Positions 17,028 to 25,375 are shown, counted from the stretch's first letter. The stretch is DNA of 64,000 nucleotides from JAICJR01 sp036555755 (GCA_036555755.1 DATBKS010000078.1:8675-72674), one strand, 5' to 3'. The notes: generated by a model from the letters alone, not told the origin. Made by a program: numbers and translations.

Positions 17028-17190
17028 GGCGGTCCTCAACCTTGAGCAGGTTGGGTGGGCGGGACCAGCCCCCACCTACGCCATCCGACGGTGCCCTGGA
17101 TGGACTCCGTTAGTCCGCTTCAGCGCCGGCTAACGGCCGGACACCTCCAGGGTCCCGAAAAAACTGTCACTCAAGTTAGGACCACCTCCT
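17028..17190 (-). ncRNA. Candidate structured RNA downstream of gyrA (unidentified)
   Basis: On the minus strand, GGTGGTCCT (17186-17178) pairs with AGGACCGCC (17036-17028), with one U-G pair, and CTTGAG (17175-17170) pairs with CTCAAG (17046-17041). Together they close a domain of about 150 nt. Inside are CCCTGGA/TCCAGGG (17152-17146 with 17100-17094), CCGTTAG/CTAACGG (17136-17130 with 17113-17107) and GGTGGG/CCCACC (17076-17071 with 17059-17054). A GTCCG/CGGAC pairing (17142-17138 with 17117-17113) would form a pseudoknot with, or compete with, the CCGTTAG stem. The first stem contains a ribosome-site-like GGAGGTGGTCC. The wobble pair favours the minus strand. I do not recognise a known RNA family. 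Confidence 0.5.
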
Positions 17191-17228
17191 TTCCCTGGTA
17201 GCCCTTATGTAAGCAGACGCGGGAGATG

Positions 17229-17258
17229 AGAAAAAGAGCGCGGTTCGCAAGTACCGCG
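17229..17258 (-). terminator. Intrinsic terminator of gyrA
   Basis: On the minus strand CGCGGT (17258-17253) pairs with ACCGCG (17244-17239) around an eight-base loop, followed by CTCTTTTT. It lies about 30 bp after the gyrA stop. Confidence 0.7.
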
Positions 17259-17287
17259 AAACGGTCCGGCGACGAGGTCGGGCGAAG

Positions 17288-19948
17288 CTACTCCTCGGAG
17301 GAATCGGGCTCGGAGTCGTCGGCCTCGGGAGCGTCGCCGTCGTCAGCGCCCGTCTCCTCGGCGTCCTCGGCCTCCTCGACCGGAGCAGCGGAGGTCGTCT
17401 CGGCCGCGACGGCGCCATCGGCGCCCTCCGCCGCCAGCGTGTCCTCCACGCCGTCGGCGATCTCCTCCTGCACCTGAGCCGAGGTGTTGGTCTCCATGAC
17501 CAGCGCAACCGCGCTCACCACGTCGTCATCGCGCAGGTTCATCACGCGCACGCCCTGGCCCGGGCGACCGACCTTGGAGATCCCGCGCACGCCGGTGCGC
17601 TGCACCATGCCGTTCTGCGAGATGAACACGAGCTCGTGGTGCTCGCGGACGATCAACGCGCCGGCGAGACCGCCCTTCTTCTCGGTGAGGGTGATCGTCT
17701 TGACGCCCATCGTGCCGCGGCCCTTGACCGGGTACTCGGCGATCGCGGTGCGCTTGCCGTAGCCGTTCTCGGTGACCACGAGCAGCTCGGTGTCGTCGCG
17801 CGCGATGTCCATCGCGAGCACGCGATTGTCCCCGCGCGACACGTTCATGCCGCGGACGCCGCTCGTGTCGCGCCCCATCGGGCGCACCTGCGCCTCGCTG
17901 AAGCGCGCCGCCTGGCCCGAGCGCGACACCATGATGATGTCGTCGTCGCCGTCGGTCCGGCGCACGGCCACGAGCTCGTCGTCGTCGCGGATCTTGATCG
18001 CGATGATGCCGTCGGCCTTGATCGGCGTGTTGTACGACTGGAACTCGGTCTTCTTGACCATGCCCTTGCGCGTGGCGAACACGAGGTACTTGCCCTCGGA
18101 GAAGTCGCGCGTGGACTGCACGGCGCGGACGAACTCGCCCTCGCGCAGCGGCAGCAGGTTCACGAGCGCGCGCCCGCGCGCCGTGCGCGAGGCCTCGGGC
18201 AGCTCGTAGACCTTCTGCCGGTAGACCTTGCCGCGGTTCGTGAAGAACAGGAGGAAGTCGTGCGTCGAGCACACGAAGAGGTGCTCGATGTAGTCGTCGT
18301 CCTTCATGTCCATGCCGGTGACGCCGATCCCTCCGCGCTTCTGCTTGCGGTAGGTGTCGAGCGGCAGCGACTTGATGTAGCCCGACTTCGTGATCGCGAT
18401 GACCATCTGCTGGTCGGCGATCAGGTCCTCGATGTCGATGTCGTCCTCGGACGCCGTGATCTCGGTGCGGCGCTCGTCGCCGAACTGAGACCTGACCTCC
18501 CCGAGCTCCTCCTTGATGAGGCCCATCACGCGGTCCTCGTCGCCGAGGATCTCGCGCAGCTCCTTGATCCGCTCGACCAGGTCGGCATGCTCCTGCTTGA
18601 TCTTGCCGCTCTCGAGCGCGGTGAGCCGCTGCAGCCTCAGGTCGAGGATCGCCTGCGCCTGCTCGCGCGAGAGATCGAAGTTCGACATCAGGCCGTCGCG
18701 CGCGACGTCCGGGTCGCGCGAGCCGCGGATCAGCTCGATGACGGCGTCGAGATTGTCGAGCGCGATGAGGAGGCCCTCGAGGATGTGGGCGCGCGCCTCG
18801 GCGCGGCGCAGCTCGTGCTTGGTGCGCCGGACGATGACCTCGCGCTGGTGATCCACGTAGTTGCGGATCAGCGCCTCGAGGCCGAGGGTGCGCGGCACGC
18901 CGTCGACGAGCGCGACCATGTTGACGCCGAACGTCGACTGCATCGGCGTGTGCTTGTAGAGCTTGTTGAGCACCACGCGCGGGTTGACGTCGCGCTTCAG
19001 CTCGATGACGAGGCGGATGCCGTTCTTGTCCGACTCGTCGCGGAGATCGGAGATCTCGGGGATCTTCTTGTCGTTGACGACCTCGGCGATCTTCTTGATC
19101 ACGCCCGTGCCCTCGTTGCGGCCGTCGCCCTTCGTCACCTGGTAGGGGAGCTCGGTGACGATGATCGCCTCCTTGCCCTGGCGCAGCGGCTCGATGTGAG
19201 CGCGCGCCTGGACGACCACGCGGCCGCGGCCGGTCTCGTACGCATCGCGGATCCCGGAGATGCCCTTGATGATTCCGCCGGTCGGGAAGTCCGGGCCCTT
19301 GACGTGCTTCATCAGACCGACGGTGCCGATCTCCGGATCCTCGATGTACGCCGTGACCGCATCGATCGTCTCGCGCAGGTTGTGAGGCGGGATGTTCGTG
19401 GCCATGCCGACCGCGATGCCGGAGGAGCCGTTGACCAGGAGGTTGGGGAAGCGCGACGGCAGGACGAGCGGCTCCATGCGCGACTCGTCGTAGTTGGGGC
19501 CGAAGTCGACGGTGTCGGCGTCGATGTCCCGCAGCATCTCGGTGGCGAGACGTGCGAGCCGCGCCTCCGTGTAGCGCATGGCGGCGGCGGGATCGTTGTC
19601 GATCGAGCCGAAGTTGCCCTGGCCGTCGACCAGCGGGTAGCGCTGCGCGAAGTCCTGGCCGAGGCGGACCAGCGTGTCGTAGATCGCCTGGTCGCCGTGC
19701 GGGTGGAAGTTGCCCATGACCTCGCCTACCACGCGCGCGCACTTCCGGTACGGGCGGTTGGGCTGGAGGCCGGCCTCGTGCATCGCGAACAGCACGCGGC
19801 GGTGCACCGGCTTGAGGCCGTCACGCACGTCCGGCAGCGCCCGCCCCACGATCACGCTCATCGCGTAATCGAGGTAGGACGATCGCATCTCCTCCTCTAG
19901 CCCGCGCGGCTCGATGCTGCCGCCGGAGAGTGTTTCCATTGAAGCCAT
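17288..19948 (-). CDS. gyrA: DNA gyrase subunit A
   Basis: GyrA cuts and rejoins DNA in the A2B2 gyrase that introduces negative supercoils. The 886-residue protein has the catalytic Tyr126 in AAAMRYTEAR, the QRDR at FHPHGDQAIYD, the GyrA-box QKRGGIGVTG, and a C-terminal beta-pinwheel. It ends with a highly acidic tail of about 65 residues. The residue equivalent to E. coli Ser83 is Gln87. The start is ATG at 19948; another ATG three codons later is possible. gyrB lies 167 bp upstream, with a hairpin between them. Confidence 0.98.
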   Translation of the reverse strand: MASMETLSGGSIEPRGLEEEMRSSYLDYAMSVIVGRALPDVRDGLKPVHRRVLFAMHEAGLQPNRPYRKCARVVGEVMGNFHPHGDQAIYDTLVRLGQDFAQRYPLVDGQGNFGSIDNDPAAAMRYTEARLARLATEMLRDIDADTVDFGPNYDESRMEPLVLPSRFPNLLVNGSSGIAVGMATNIPPHNLRETIDAVTAYIEDPEIGTVGLMKHVKGPDFPTGGIIKGISGIRDAYETGRGRVVVQARAHIEPLRQGKEAIIVTELPYQVTKGDGRNEGTGVIKKIAEVVNDKKIPEISDLRDESDKNGIRLVIELKRDVNPRVVLNKLYKHTPMQSTFGVNMVALVDGVPRTLGLEALIRNYVDHQREVIVRRTKHELRRAEARAHILEGLLIALDNLDAVIELIRGSRDPDVARDGLMSNFDLSREQAQAILDLRLQRLTALESGKIKQEHADLVERIKELREILGDEDRVMGLIKEELGEVRSQFGDERRTEITASEDDIDIEDLIADQQMVIAITKSGYIKSLPLDTYRKQKRGGIGVTGMDMKDDDYIEHLFVCSTHDFLLFFTNRGKVYRQKVYELPEASRTARGRALVNLLPLREGEFVRAVQSTRDFSEGKYLVFATRKGMVKKTEFQSYNTPIKADGIIAIKIRDDDELVAVRRTDGDDDIIMVSRSGQAARFSEAQVRPMGRDTSGVRGMNVSRGDNRVLAMDIARDDTELLVVTENGYGKRTAIAEYPVKGRGTMGVKTITLTEKKGGLAGALIVREHHELVFISQNGMVQRTGVRGISKVGRPGQGVRVMNLRDDDVVSAVALVMETNTSAQVQEEIADGVEDTLAAEGADGAVAAETTSAAPVEEAEDAEETGADDGDAPEADDSEPDSSEE

Positions 19949-20021
19949 CTAGATGACCAACTTCGAGTTGACGTGGGCCTGGGGGCGCGACAGACCAAGC
20001 TGGGCGCCGCACGCCGACGAG

Positions 20022-20041
20022 CCGATAGCTGAAGCTATCGG
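20022..20041. other. Inverted repeat in the gyrB-gyrA spacer
   Basis: CCGATAGCT and AGCTATCGG are perfect reverse complements two bases apart; as a hairpin this gives a 7-bp stem with a six-base loop. No T-run follows, so it is not an intrinsic terminator. It could stabilise or process the gyrBA mRNA. Confidence 0.5.
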
Positions 20042-20115
20042 TGAGGAGGCGGGTGGTGATCCAGCGCTGGGGTGGCGCGTCATCCAGGTGTGCGGCAATG
20101 AGGAGTTGGTCATCA

Positions 20116-22536
20116 TCAAACGTCCAGGTTGGTGACCTCGCGAGCGTGGCGCTCGATGAAGTCACGTCGGGGTTCCACCTTCTCGCCCATCAGCATCGAG
20201 AAGATCTCGTTGGCCGCTGCCGCGTCCTCGATCTGCACCTGCTGCAAGGTGCGCCGGCTCGCGTCCATCGTGGTCGTGTAGAGCTGGTCGGCGTTCATCT
20301 CGCCGAGGCCCTTGAAGCGCTGCATGTTGACCCCCTCGCGGGCGACGTCGAGCACGGCCCGGCGAAGGTCCTCGAAGGACTCCGCCTCGTCGTCCTTCTT
20401 GCCGAGGACGACCTTGAACGGCGGCGTGCCGGCGAGCTGCTTGAGCTCCCCGTGGACGCGTACGAAGTTGCGGTACTCGCTGGTGCCGAACATCTCGGGC
20501 CGGAGGCGGTGAGACGAGGCCGAGCCCGTCTTGCGCTCGATCGTCTTGACGACCATCTGCTTGTCGTCGCGGCTGACCAGCTCGACGTCGTAGGCCTCGC
20601 CCTCCGGCGTCTTGCCGTCGAGCAGCTTGGCGGCGGCGTCGGGATCCGTCACGCCCTCGTCGAGGAGGTGGGTGACCTCAAGGAAGTGGACGGCGTTGTG
20701 ACCCCAGTCGGCCTGGAGCGACGACGCCCAGCCCTCGTACTGCTTGAGCAGGCGCACGAACTTCTGCCAGCGTGCGTGCGTGAGCTTGAAGCTGTCGCCG
20801 GTGCGGTCTGAGACCTCCATCTTCTCGAGCTTGTCGCGGAGCAGGACCTCCTCGAGCTCCGACTCCTTCTCGATGTAGATGTCCTGGCTGCCGGCCTTGA
20901 CCTTGTACAGCGGCGGCTTGGCCAGGTAGACGTAGCCGGCCTCGATCAGGTCGGGCATCTCGCGGAACAGGAAGGTGAGCACGAGCGTGCGGATGTGGGC
21001 GCCGTCCACGTCGGCGTCGCACATGACGATCACCTTGTGGTAGCGGGCCCGCTCGATGTCGAACTCCTCGCGGATGCCGGTGCCGATCGCCGTGATCAGC
21101 GCCTGGATCTCCTGGTTGCCGAGCACCTTGTCGATGCGGTTCTTCTCGGCGTTGATGATCTTGCCGCGCAGCGGGAGGACCGCCTGGGTGTTGCGGTCGC
21201 GGCCCTGCTTGGCGGAGCCGCCCGCGGAGTCACCCTCGACGACGAACAGCTCGGCGAGCGACGGGTCGCGGACCGAACAGTCGGCGAGCTTGCCAGGCAG
21301 CGTGGAGTTCTCGAGCGCGGACTTGCGCCGCGTGAGGTCGCGCGCCTTGCGCGCCGCCTCGCGTGCGCGTGAAGCCTGTACCGCCTTGGTGATGATCTGG
21401 CGCGCCTCGGTGGGGTTCTCCTCGAGGAACTCGCCGAGCGCCCGGTTGACCACCTGCTGTACGAAGCCCTCGACCGGTGGATTGCCGAGCTTCGTCTTGG
21501 TCTGGCCCTCGAACTGCGGCTCGGGCACCTTCACCGAGATGATCGCGGTGAGACCCTCGCGCACGTCCTCGCCCTGCAGGTTGTCCTCCTTCTCCTTGAG
21601 CAGCTGCTTCTGACGCGCGTACGCGTTGAGCGTGCGCGTGAGCGCCGAGCGGAAGCCGGACAGGTGCGTGCCGCCCTCGTGCGTGTTGATGTTGTTGGCG
21701 AACGAGAGCAGGTTCTCCTGGTAGGAGTTGTTCCACTGCATCGCGACCTCGAGCTCGCCGGGCTCGCCCTCGTCCTCGAGGTAGATGACCTTCTTGTGGA
21801 TCGCGTCGCGCGTGCCCTGCGTGTGGATGTGCTTGACGAAGTCGACGATGCCGCCGTCGTACTTGAAGCTCGCCTGGAAGCCCTCGCCCCGCTCGTCCTT
21901 GAACTCGATGCGAAGGCCGCGCGTGAGGAACGCCATCTCGCGGAAACGCTGCTCGAGGATGGTGCGGTCGTAGTCGAGCGAGTCGAAGATCTCGAGATCC
22001 GGCAGGAAGCTGATCTGCGTGCCACGCTTGTCGGTCTTCTCGCCCTTCTTGAGCTCGGCCTTCGGAACGCCTCGCTCGTACGACTGGGTCCACTCGTGGC
22101 CGTCGGTCCAGATCGTCAGGTGAAGCTCCTCGGAGAGGGCGTTGACCACGGAGACGCCAACGCCGTGCAGACCGCCCGAGACCTTGTAGCCCCCGCCGTC
22201 GCCGAACTTGCCGCCGGCGTGCAGCACGGTGAGCACGACCTCGGCGGCCGGCTTCTTCTCCTTCTCCATGATGCCGACGGGAATGCCGCGGCCGTTGTCC
22301 GTGACCGTGACGCTGTTGTCGGGATGGATGACGATCTCGATGTGGTCGGCCTCGCCCGCGAGCGCCTCGTCCACCGAGTTGTCCATCACCTCGTAGATCA
22401 GGTGATGCAGGCCACGCGTACCGGTCGAGCCGATGTACATGCCGGGCCGCTTGCGAACCGCCTCGAGGCCCTCCAGGACGGTGATGTCCTGGGCCCCGTA
22501 GCTGCCCGATCCGTTCTTACGCGTGTTCTTCGCCAA
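20116..22536 (-). CDS. gyrB: DNA gyrase subunit B
   Basis: GyrB is the ATPase and TOPRIM subunit of gyrase. The 806-residue protein contains the GHKL ATP site (DNSVDEALAGEAD, DNGRGIPV, GGLHGVGVSVVNAL), the TOPRIM motifs EGDSAGGSAKQGRDR and DADVDGAHI, and the C-terminal QRFKGLGEMNADQL. About 170 extra residues sit between KPPLYKVKAGSQD and the QRFKGLGEM motif. This makes it the length of the E. coli protein rather than the shorter type usual in actinobacteria. The start is TTG at 22536, with GAGGA six bases upstream. A candidate -10 TATACA lies at 22613-22608. Confidence 0.97.
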   Translation of the reverse strand: MAKNTRKNGSGSYGAQDITVLEGLEAVRKRPGMYIGSTGTRGLHHLIYEVMDNSVDEALAGEADHIEIVIHPDNSVTVTDNGRGIPVGIMEKEKKPAAEVVLTVLHAGGKFGDGGGYKVSGGLHGVGVSVVNALSEELHLTIWTDGHEWTQSYERGVPKAELKKGEKTDKRGTQISFLPDLEIFDSLDYDRTILEQRFREMAFLTRGLRIEFKDERGEGFQASFKYDGGIVDFVKHIHTQGTRDAIHKKVIYLEDEGEPGELEVAMQWNNSYQENLLSFANNINTHEGGTHLSGFRSALTRTLNAYARQKQLLKEKEDNLQGEDVREGLTAIISVKVPEPQFEGQTKTKLGNPPVEGFVQQVVNRALGEFLEENPTEARQIITKAVQASRAREAARKARDLTRRKSALENSTLPGKLADCSVRDPSLAELFVVEGDSAGGSAKQGRDRNTQAVLPLRGKIINAEKNRIDKVLGNQEIQALITAIGTGIREEFDIERARYHKVIVMCDADVDGAHIRTLVLTFLFREMPDLIEAGYVYLAKPPLYKVKAGSQDIYIEKESELEEVLLRDKLEKMEVSDRTGDSFKLTHARWQKFVRLLKQYEGWASSLQADWGHNAVHFLEVTHLLDEGVTDPDAAAKLLDGKTPEGEAYDVELVSRDDKQMVVKTIERKTGSASSHRLRPEMFGTSEYRNFVRVHGELKQLAGTPPFKVVLGKKDDEAESFEDLRRAVLDVAREGVNMQRFKGLGEMNADQLYTTTMDASRRTLQQVQIEDAAAANEIFSMLMGEKVEPRRDFIERHAREVTNLDV

Positions 22537-22556
22537 AGTGTGTCCTCACATGGAAA

Positions 22557-22594
22557 GCCCCGACTCCGCGACCGTCTTTCGCGCGGGCCGGGGC
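22557..22594 (-). other. Hairpin in the gyrB 5' leader
   Basis: GCCCCG (22557-22562) pairs with CGGGGC (22589-22594), and inner GC-rich pairing is possible. It lies between the proposed promoter and the TTG start, in a leader of about 70 nt. Confidence 0.45.
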
Positions 22595-22607
22595 GACTCA
22601 AACTCTC

Positions 22608-22638
22608 TGTATAGAGGGTAGCAAAGTGACCGGTTGAA
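22608..22638 (-). promoter_or_regulatory. Candidate gyrB promoter
   Basis: TTCAAC (22638-22633) and TATACA (22613-22608) on the minus strand are 19 bp apart. The -10 is good; the spacing is longer than ideal. Confidence 0.4.
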
Positions 22639-22716
22639 ACGCGTCATTTACGTACCGAAAATGCCCGCAAATCGCGTAAAAACACGTACGTTTGCAGGGG
22701 CGTTTGTTTCCATTTG

Positions 22717-23028
22717 TTATCCAAGTTGCCCCTTACCCCGGACGACGAACCGGAGCGACCCCACCGCGGGGGCCCCGAGGGCCTCATTCAGACCCTCCAC
22801 GAGGCCGGGTGCGAGCAGGTCGAGCTCATTTGCCCAGACTGCCGATTTGCACGCCACCGTGACCACTCCGTCACGCTCGGAGACGGGCTCCGCCTCGGCC
22901 GCGATGACGGGGCCGGCGACGGACTCCCACTCCCCCTGGAGACGGGCGATCGTCGTGGCCGGCGCGGCCCTCGCAGTCACGCGCGCGAGCGCGTCCGCGA
23001 TCTGACGCGGCTCCTTGTAGGGCGTCAC
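22717..23028 (-). CDS. DUF721 (DciA-like) protein
   Basis: The 103-residue protein has the DUF721 signature: AIARLQGEWESVAGPVIA (read from ATTIARLQGEWESVAG) and VVTVACKSAVWANELDLL. DciA, a DUF721 protein, helps load the replicative helicase in bacteria that lack DnaC/DnaI. The place between recF and gyrB next to dnaA matches the actinobacterial DUF721 gene. The GTG at 23028 overlaps the recF stop as GTGA. The helicase role is by family; it was not tested here. Confidence 0.88.
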   Translation of the reverse strand: MTPYKEPRQIADALARVTARAAPATTIARLQGEWESVAGPVIAAEAEPVSERDGVVTVACKSAVWANELDLLAPGLVEGLNEALGAPAVGSLRFVVRGKGQLG

Positions 23029-24125
23029 GCCGCGGCCTCCAGCGCCACGGCGCCGTCCGCCACGAACAGCAGCTCGACGTCGGACTCGCGCGCGCCGGGC
23101 ACGTGCTCCGCCTCGGTGGCTGACACCACCGCCTGGCCACCCGAGCGCACCAGCTCCACCAGGCGCTCGCGTCGCGAGGCATCGAGCTCGGACATCACGT
23201 CGTCGAGGAGCATGAGCGGCGTCTTGCCGGCGCTCTGCAGCACCTCGCGCTCGGCGAACAGGAGGGCGAGCAGGCCCACGCGCTGCTGTCCCTGGGAGCC
23301 GTAGGAGCGAAGCGCGCGGCGGTCGCGGATGAGCGCCATGTCGTCGCGGTGCGGACCATGCGCGGTGAAGCCGCGGGCCAGGTCGTCCTCACGCCGCTCG
23401 GCGAGCTCGGCGCGCAGTCCGTCCACGTCAGTGGCCTTTGAGCGCGGGCGGTATTCGAGGGCGCACCTGCCCGGCAAACCGAGCTCCGCTGCAAGCCTGG
23501 CGAACGGTGCCTCGAGCTCGCGCAGCGCCTCCTGCCGGGCCTCCATGACCGCGATGCCGTGACGGGCGAGCTCCATATCCCACGGGTCGAGCAGCTCGGG
23601 ACGGGCGCCGCCCGCGCGGATCCTCGCGACCAGGGAGTTGCGCTGGGCGAGCGCGCGCGTGTAGTCGGCGCGTGAGGTGGCACGCGACGGCCACAGCGCA
23701 GCCACCACCTGGTCGATGTGAGCGCGCCGGAGCGACGGCGCTCCCTTGACCAGGTCGAGCCGGTCGGGGATGAACACGCTCACGAGCGGCCGCACGGTTG
23801 CCGACGCCGGCCGCTCGACCTGGGCATCGTCGATGCGGAAGCGCTTGGCCTCCCCCGGCTCGAAGCCGACGTCCAGCCGGTGCGGCCCGTCCTCTGCCTC
23901 CACGCTCACGGACACGCGCGTGACCTTCTCCCCGAAGCGAACGAGCTCGCGCTCGTTGGAGGTGCGACAGGAGCGGCCGGTGCAGCCGAAGTAGAGCGCC
24001 TCGAGCAGGTTCGTCTTGCCGGCGCCGTTGGGCCCGCAGATCACGGTAAGCCCCGGCCCGAGCGCCACCTCCGCCCGCTCGTAGTTGCGGAAGTCGCGGA
24101 GTTCCAGGCGCTTTACGCGCACCAT
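23025..24125 (-). CDS. recF: DNA replication and repair protein RecF
   Basis: RecF is an SMC/ABC-like ATPase that helps load RecA at gaps. The 366-residue protein has Walker A GPNGAGKTNLLEAL near residue 31, the signature segment YGSQGQQRVGLLALLFAE, and Walker B TPLMLLDDVMSELD. It starts with ATG at 24125, nine bases after dnaN, and overlaps the DUF721 gene at its 3' end. The order dnaA-dnaN-recF is standard. Confidence 0.97.
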   Translation of the reverse strand: MVRVKRLELRDFRNYERAEVALGPGLTVICGPNGAGKTNLLEALYFGCTGRSCRTSNERELVRFGEKVTRVSVSVEAEDGPHRLDVGFEPGEAKRFRIDDAQVERPASATVRPLVSVFIPDRLDLVKGAPSLRRAHIDQVVAALWPSRATSRADYTRALAQRNSLVARIRAGGARPELLDPWDMELARHGIAVMEARQEALRELEAPFARLAAELGLPGRCALEYRPRSKATDVDGLRAELAERREDDLARGFTAHGPHRDDMALIRDRRALRSYGSQGQQRVGLLALLFAEREVLQSAGKTPLMLLDDVMSELDASRRERLVELVRSGGQAVVSATEAEHVPGARESDVELLFVADGAVALEAAA

Positions 24126-24134
24126 GAGGCTCGA

Positions 24135-25247
24135 CTACACGTTCAGCCTGATCGGCATGACAAGGTAGATGAAGCCGCCGCCCTCGCCGCCGGACTCGAT
24201 CAGGCCCGGGCGCAGCGGACTGATCAGCTTGAGGATCACCTCGTCCGACTCGGCGCTCTCCAGCCCGTCGCGGAAGAACTCCGGGTTGAAGCCGATCTCG
24301 AGCGGCTCACCCTTGAAGGGCACCGGCAGGCTCTCGCTCGCCTCACCGACATCAGGGGTCTGAGCCGAGACCTCCACCGCGCCGTCGCTGAAGCCCATCC
24401 GCAGCGGCGCATTCTTCTGGGCGAGCAGACTGATGCGGCGCACGACCTCGAGCAGCTCCGGGCCGTTGACGTTCAGCTCGTGCTCGTAGGACTCCGGCAG
24501 GAGCTGGCGGTAATTCGGGAAGCGGCCCTCCACGAGACGCGACGAGATCACCACGTCACCCAGGTTGAAGATCACCTGGTTCTCGAGCGCGGCTATCTCG
24601 ATCTGCTCCGCCCCACCGCCTGAGGCCACTCGCGAGAGCTCCTGCAAGGTTCGGGCCGGAACGTTCGCCTCGAGCGAGCCGTCGACCGGGTTCTCGAGCG
24701 TCGTTTCCTTGACGCTCAGCCGGTAGGAGTCAGTCGCGACCATGCGCAGCTCCTGGCCGGACGCCGAGACCAGCACGCCAGTGAGGTGCGGTCGGGTCTC
24801 ATCCCTCGATGCGGAGCGCGCCACCCGGCCGATCGTTTCCACGAACGCGTCCGCCGGCACGTGCATGGTGCCGGCGTCGCCCGCCTCGGGAAGCTTGGGG
24901 AAGTCGTCGAGCGGCAAAGTGCGGAGGTGGAACTTGGAGGGCCCCGAGACCACCTCCACGTCCTGCTCGGAAGTGCGGTGCTCGAGCGACAGATCGTCCT
25001 GCGGCAGCGAACGGACGACGTCAAGCAGCAGGCGCCCGGGCAGGACCACGGCGCCATCCTTCTCCGGCGCTGCGTCTACCCGCACGCGGATGCCGAGCTC
25101 CATGTCGGTGGCCTGGAGCTCGACGGCGCCGTTCTCCGCGCGGATCATCACGCCGGCAAGCGTCTGGATGGCGCTGCGCGTGGAAACGCCACGAACGGCG
25201 ATGCCGAGCTGGCTCAAGAACTGGTCACGTGAAAGAGAGAACTTCAT
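24135..25247 (-). CDS. dnaN: DNA polymerase III beta clamp
   Basis: DnaN forms the ring-shaped sliding clamp that holds polymerase III on DNA. The 370-residue protein has the three similar clamp domains. It shows MKFSLSRDQFLSQL at the start, GRFPNYRQLLPE in the middle and YLVMPIRLNV at the end, where clamp-binding peptides dock on the C-terminal MPIR region. The start is ATG at 25247. A DnaA box lies about 12 bp upstream, so DnaA may affect its transcription. No ribosome site is visible. Confidence 0.98.
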   Translation of the reverse strand: MKFSLSRDQFLSQLGIAVRGVSTRSAIQTLAGVMIRAENGAVELQATDMELGIRVRVDAAPEKDGAVVLPGRLLLDVVRSLPQDDLSLEHRTSEQDVEVVSGPSKFHLRTLPLDDFPKLPEAGDAGTMHVPADAFVETIGRVARSASRDETRPHLTGVLVSASGQELRMVATDSYRLSVKETTLENPVDGSLEANVPARTLQELSRVASGGGAEQIEIAALENQVIFNLGDVVISSRLVEGRFPNYRQLLPESYEHELNVNGPELLEVVRRISLLAQKNAPLRMGFSDGAVEVSAQTPDVGEASESLPVPFKGEPLEIGFNPEFFRDGLESAESDEVILKLISPLRPGLIESGGEGGGFIYLVMPIRLNV

Positions 25248-25375
25248 CTAAGGAATCTTGTGGATATAGGGGTTGTTGAAGGGTGGATAGGTGGGGGTGA
25301 TGCCGCATGGGGAGTGGAAGTTCGGCCCTGAAGCCTTGTGGTGCGGCGTGTTGATTCTGTCAGTAGCGCCGGTCG
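25248..25375. other. dnaA-dnaN intergenic region, candidate oriC
   Basis: This 128-bp gap is in the usual actinobacterial oriC position, but it is very short. It contains TGTGGATAT (25259-25267; 8/9 to the DnaA box) and GGTGGATAG (25282-25290; 7/9), in the same direction and 23 bp apart. It lacks the many boxes normally seen in this group. Confidence 0.5.
25259..25290. promoter_or_regulatory. Two DnaA-box-like sites
   Basis: TGTGGATAT and GGTGGATAG compare with the consensus TGTGGATAA. Their spacing is about two helical turns. Confidence 0.5.

Larger units (their letters stand above)
16930..17287. other. Gene-free stretch between convergent genes
   Basis: This 358-bp interval separates the saccharopine-dehydrogenase-like gene (+) from gyrA (-). 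It holds, in order, a heptad array (16936-16973), an 18-bp hairpin terminator (16974-17014), a candidate structured RNA on the minus strand (17028-17190) and the gyrA terminator (17229-17258). I see no convincing protein gene. A 14-codon frame on the minus strand (17174-17130, beginning MSDSFFGTLEV) has a strong ribosome site but is very short. Confidence 0.8.

Noticed and set aside
17636..19900. A 754-codon open frame on the plus strand opposite gyrA
   Set aside because: It lies entirely within gyrA and has the His/Arg/Asp-rich composition of an antisense shadow in GC-rich DNA. No domain is visible.
19953..20135. A 60-codon plus-strand frame in the gyrB-gyrA spacer
   Set aside because: It starts four bases from the gyrA start on the other strand, has no promoter or ribosome site, and its third-position GC is lower than that of real genes here. 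I could not support it as a gene.
25225..25240. A parS-like 11/16 match in the dnaN start (CTGGTCACGTGAAAGA)
   Set aside because: The match is limited to the common CACGTGAAA core and its codons are normal for dnaN, so chance is adequate.
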